The notes under the pieces were generated by a model, which was not told where the DNA came from, ran no database searches, and saw only the letters and a program-made list of their open reading frames with translations. Positions 63,875 to 64,000 of a stretch of DNA of 64,000 nucleotides are shown here, one piece after another (within the stretch, counting starts at the first letter, position 1; every line of letters begins with the position of its first letter). Position numbers and translations under genes: made by a program. The DNA comes from Paracoccus albicereus. GTDB taxonomy: Bacteria > Pseudomonadota > Alphaproteobacteria > Rhodobacterales > Rhodobacteraceae. Location of the stretch: assembly GCF_024359525.1 (NCBI RefSeq), contig NZ_JAKZEU010000006.1, positions 116,661 to 180,660 on the forward strand, given 5' to 3'.

Positions 63875-63991
63875 TCAGGCGATCCACATGCGCAGGATCA
63901 GGGCGACGGTGCCGACCGCCGCGACACCGGCCAGCCACAGCAGGCCGAACCAGCCCAGCCGGCGGAGCCAGGTCTTGGGCCGCTTCGCCAT
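63875..63991 (-). CDS. DUF2474 small membrane peptide
   Basis: 38 aa, ATG at 63991, stop at 63877-63875. The sequence is basic at the N-terminus (MAKRPKTWLRRLGWFG) and then hydrophobic (a single membrane helix, residues about 14-34). This matches DUF2474, a tiny protein encoded next to cydAB-type cytochrome bd/cyanide-insensitive oxidase genes and comparable to CydX. The TGATG at the start suggests coupling to an upstream gene beyond the right edge, expected to be cydB. Too short to be called reliably by length alone. Confidence 0.78.
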   Translation of the reverse strand: MAKRPKTWLRRLGWFGLLWLAGVAAVGTVALILRMWIA

Positions 63992-64000
63992 CAGTGATAG

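Overview
The window is high-GC DNA (mostly about 62-70% G+C by eye) with dense, translationally coupled operons, typical of a marine or halotolerant member of the Rhodobacterales (Alphaproteobacteria). A Rhodobacter-capsulatus-type gene transfer agent (GTA) cluster, an ectoine/5-hydroxyectoine catabolic cluster, an NAD-dependent molybdo-formate dehydrogenase and an AdoCbl riboswitch all fit that assignment. No integrase, insertion sequence, CRISPR array, tRNA or rRNA gene was seen.

Layout. (1) 1-13.6 kb, minus strand: GTA structural cluster from small terminase (g1) to the tail-tip protein (g15, cut by the left edge), with a recognisable promoter/leader at 13.34-13.58 kb. (2) 13.6-16.6 kb: coiled-coil protein, mltG, fabF. 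(3) 16.7-18.0 kb: LysR regulator divergent from a DUF1127 gene, with two spaced palindromes between them. (4) 18.0-30.7 kb: glycogen operon glgP-glgB-glgC-glgA-glgX-pgm-alpha-glucosidase, minus strand. (5) 31.1-31.9 kb: TerC-family membrane protein. (6) 31.9-37.1 kb: periplasmic molybdo-aldehyde/isoquinoline-type dehydrogenase (2Fe-2S subunit, Mo subunit, dihaem cytochrome) next to MocA-like and XdhC-like maturation genes. (7) 37.1-48.9 kb: ectoine uptake (uehABC TRAP) and degradation (eutABC, doeA, doeB) on minus; asnC/doeX-type regulator, semialdehyde dehydrogenase and diaminobutyrate transaminase on plus. (8) 49.0-56.0 kb: fdsGBA-fdhD-fdsD formate dehydrogenase with a LysR activator upstream. 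(9) 56.1-59.0 kb: modABC molybdate importer with modE. (10) 59.0-61.7 kb: LysR, ring-cleaving-dioxygenase-like VOC protein and an NADPH-dependent FMN/quinone reductase. (11) 61.8-63.9 kb: cobalamin riboswitch controlling an unknown 123-aa protein, a BtuF-like protein without a signal peptide, and a DUF71/COG2102 ATPase. (12) Right edge: a 38-aa DUF2474 membrane peptide of the cytochrome-bd type.

How it works together. Molybdenum is a recurring theme: modABC/modE supply molybdate, fdhD sulfurates the bis-MGD cofactor of FdsA, and MocA/XdhC serve the cytosine-dinucleotide cofactor of the aldehyde-dehydrogenase-like enzyme. The ectoine block feeds carbon and nitrogen to aspartate, and the glycogen block stores and mobilises glucose.

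The most interesting parts are the B12-riboswitch operon with its unknown first gene, and the regulatory architecture of the GTA promoter (sigma70-like core, CtrA-like box, 8-bp-phased GCAAC repeats, and several terminator-like hairpins inside the cluster).
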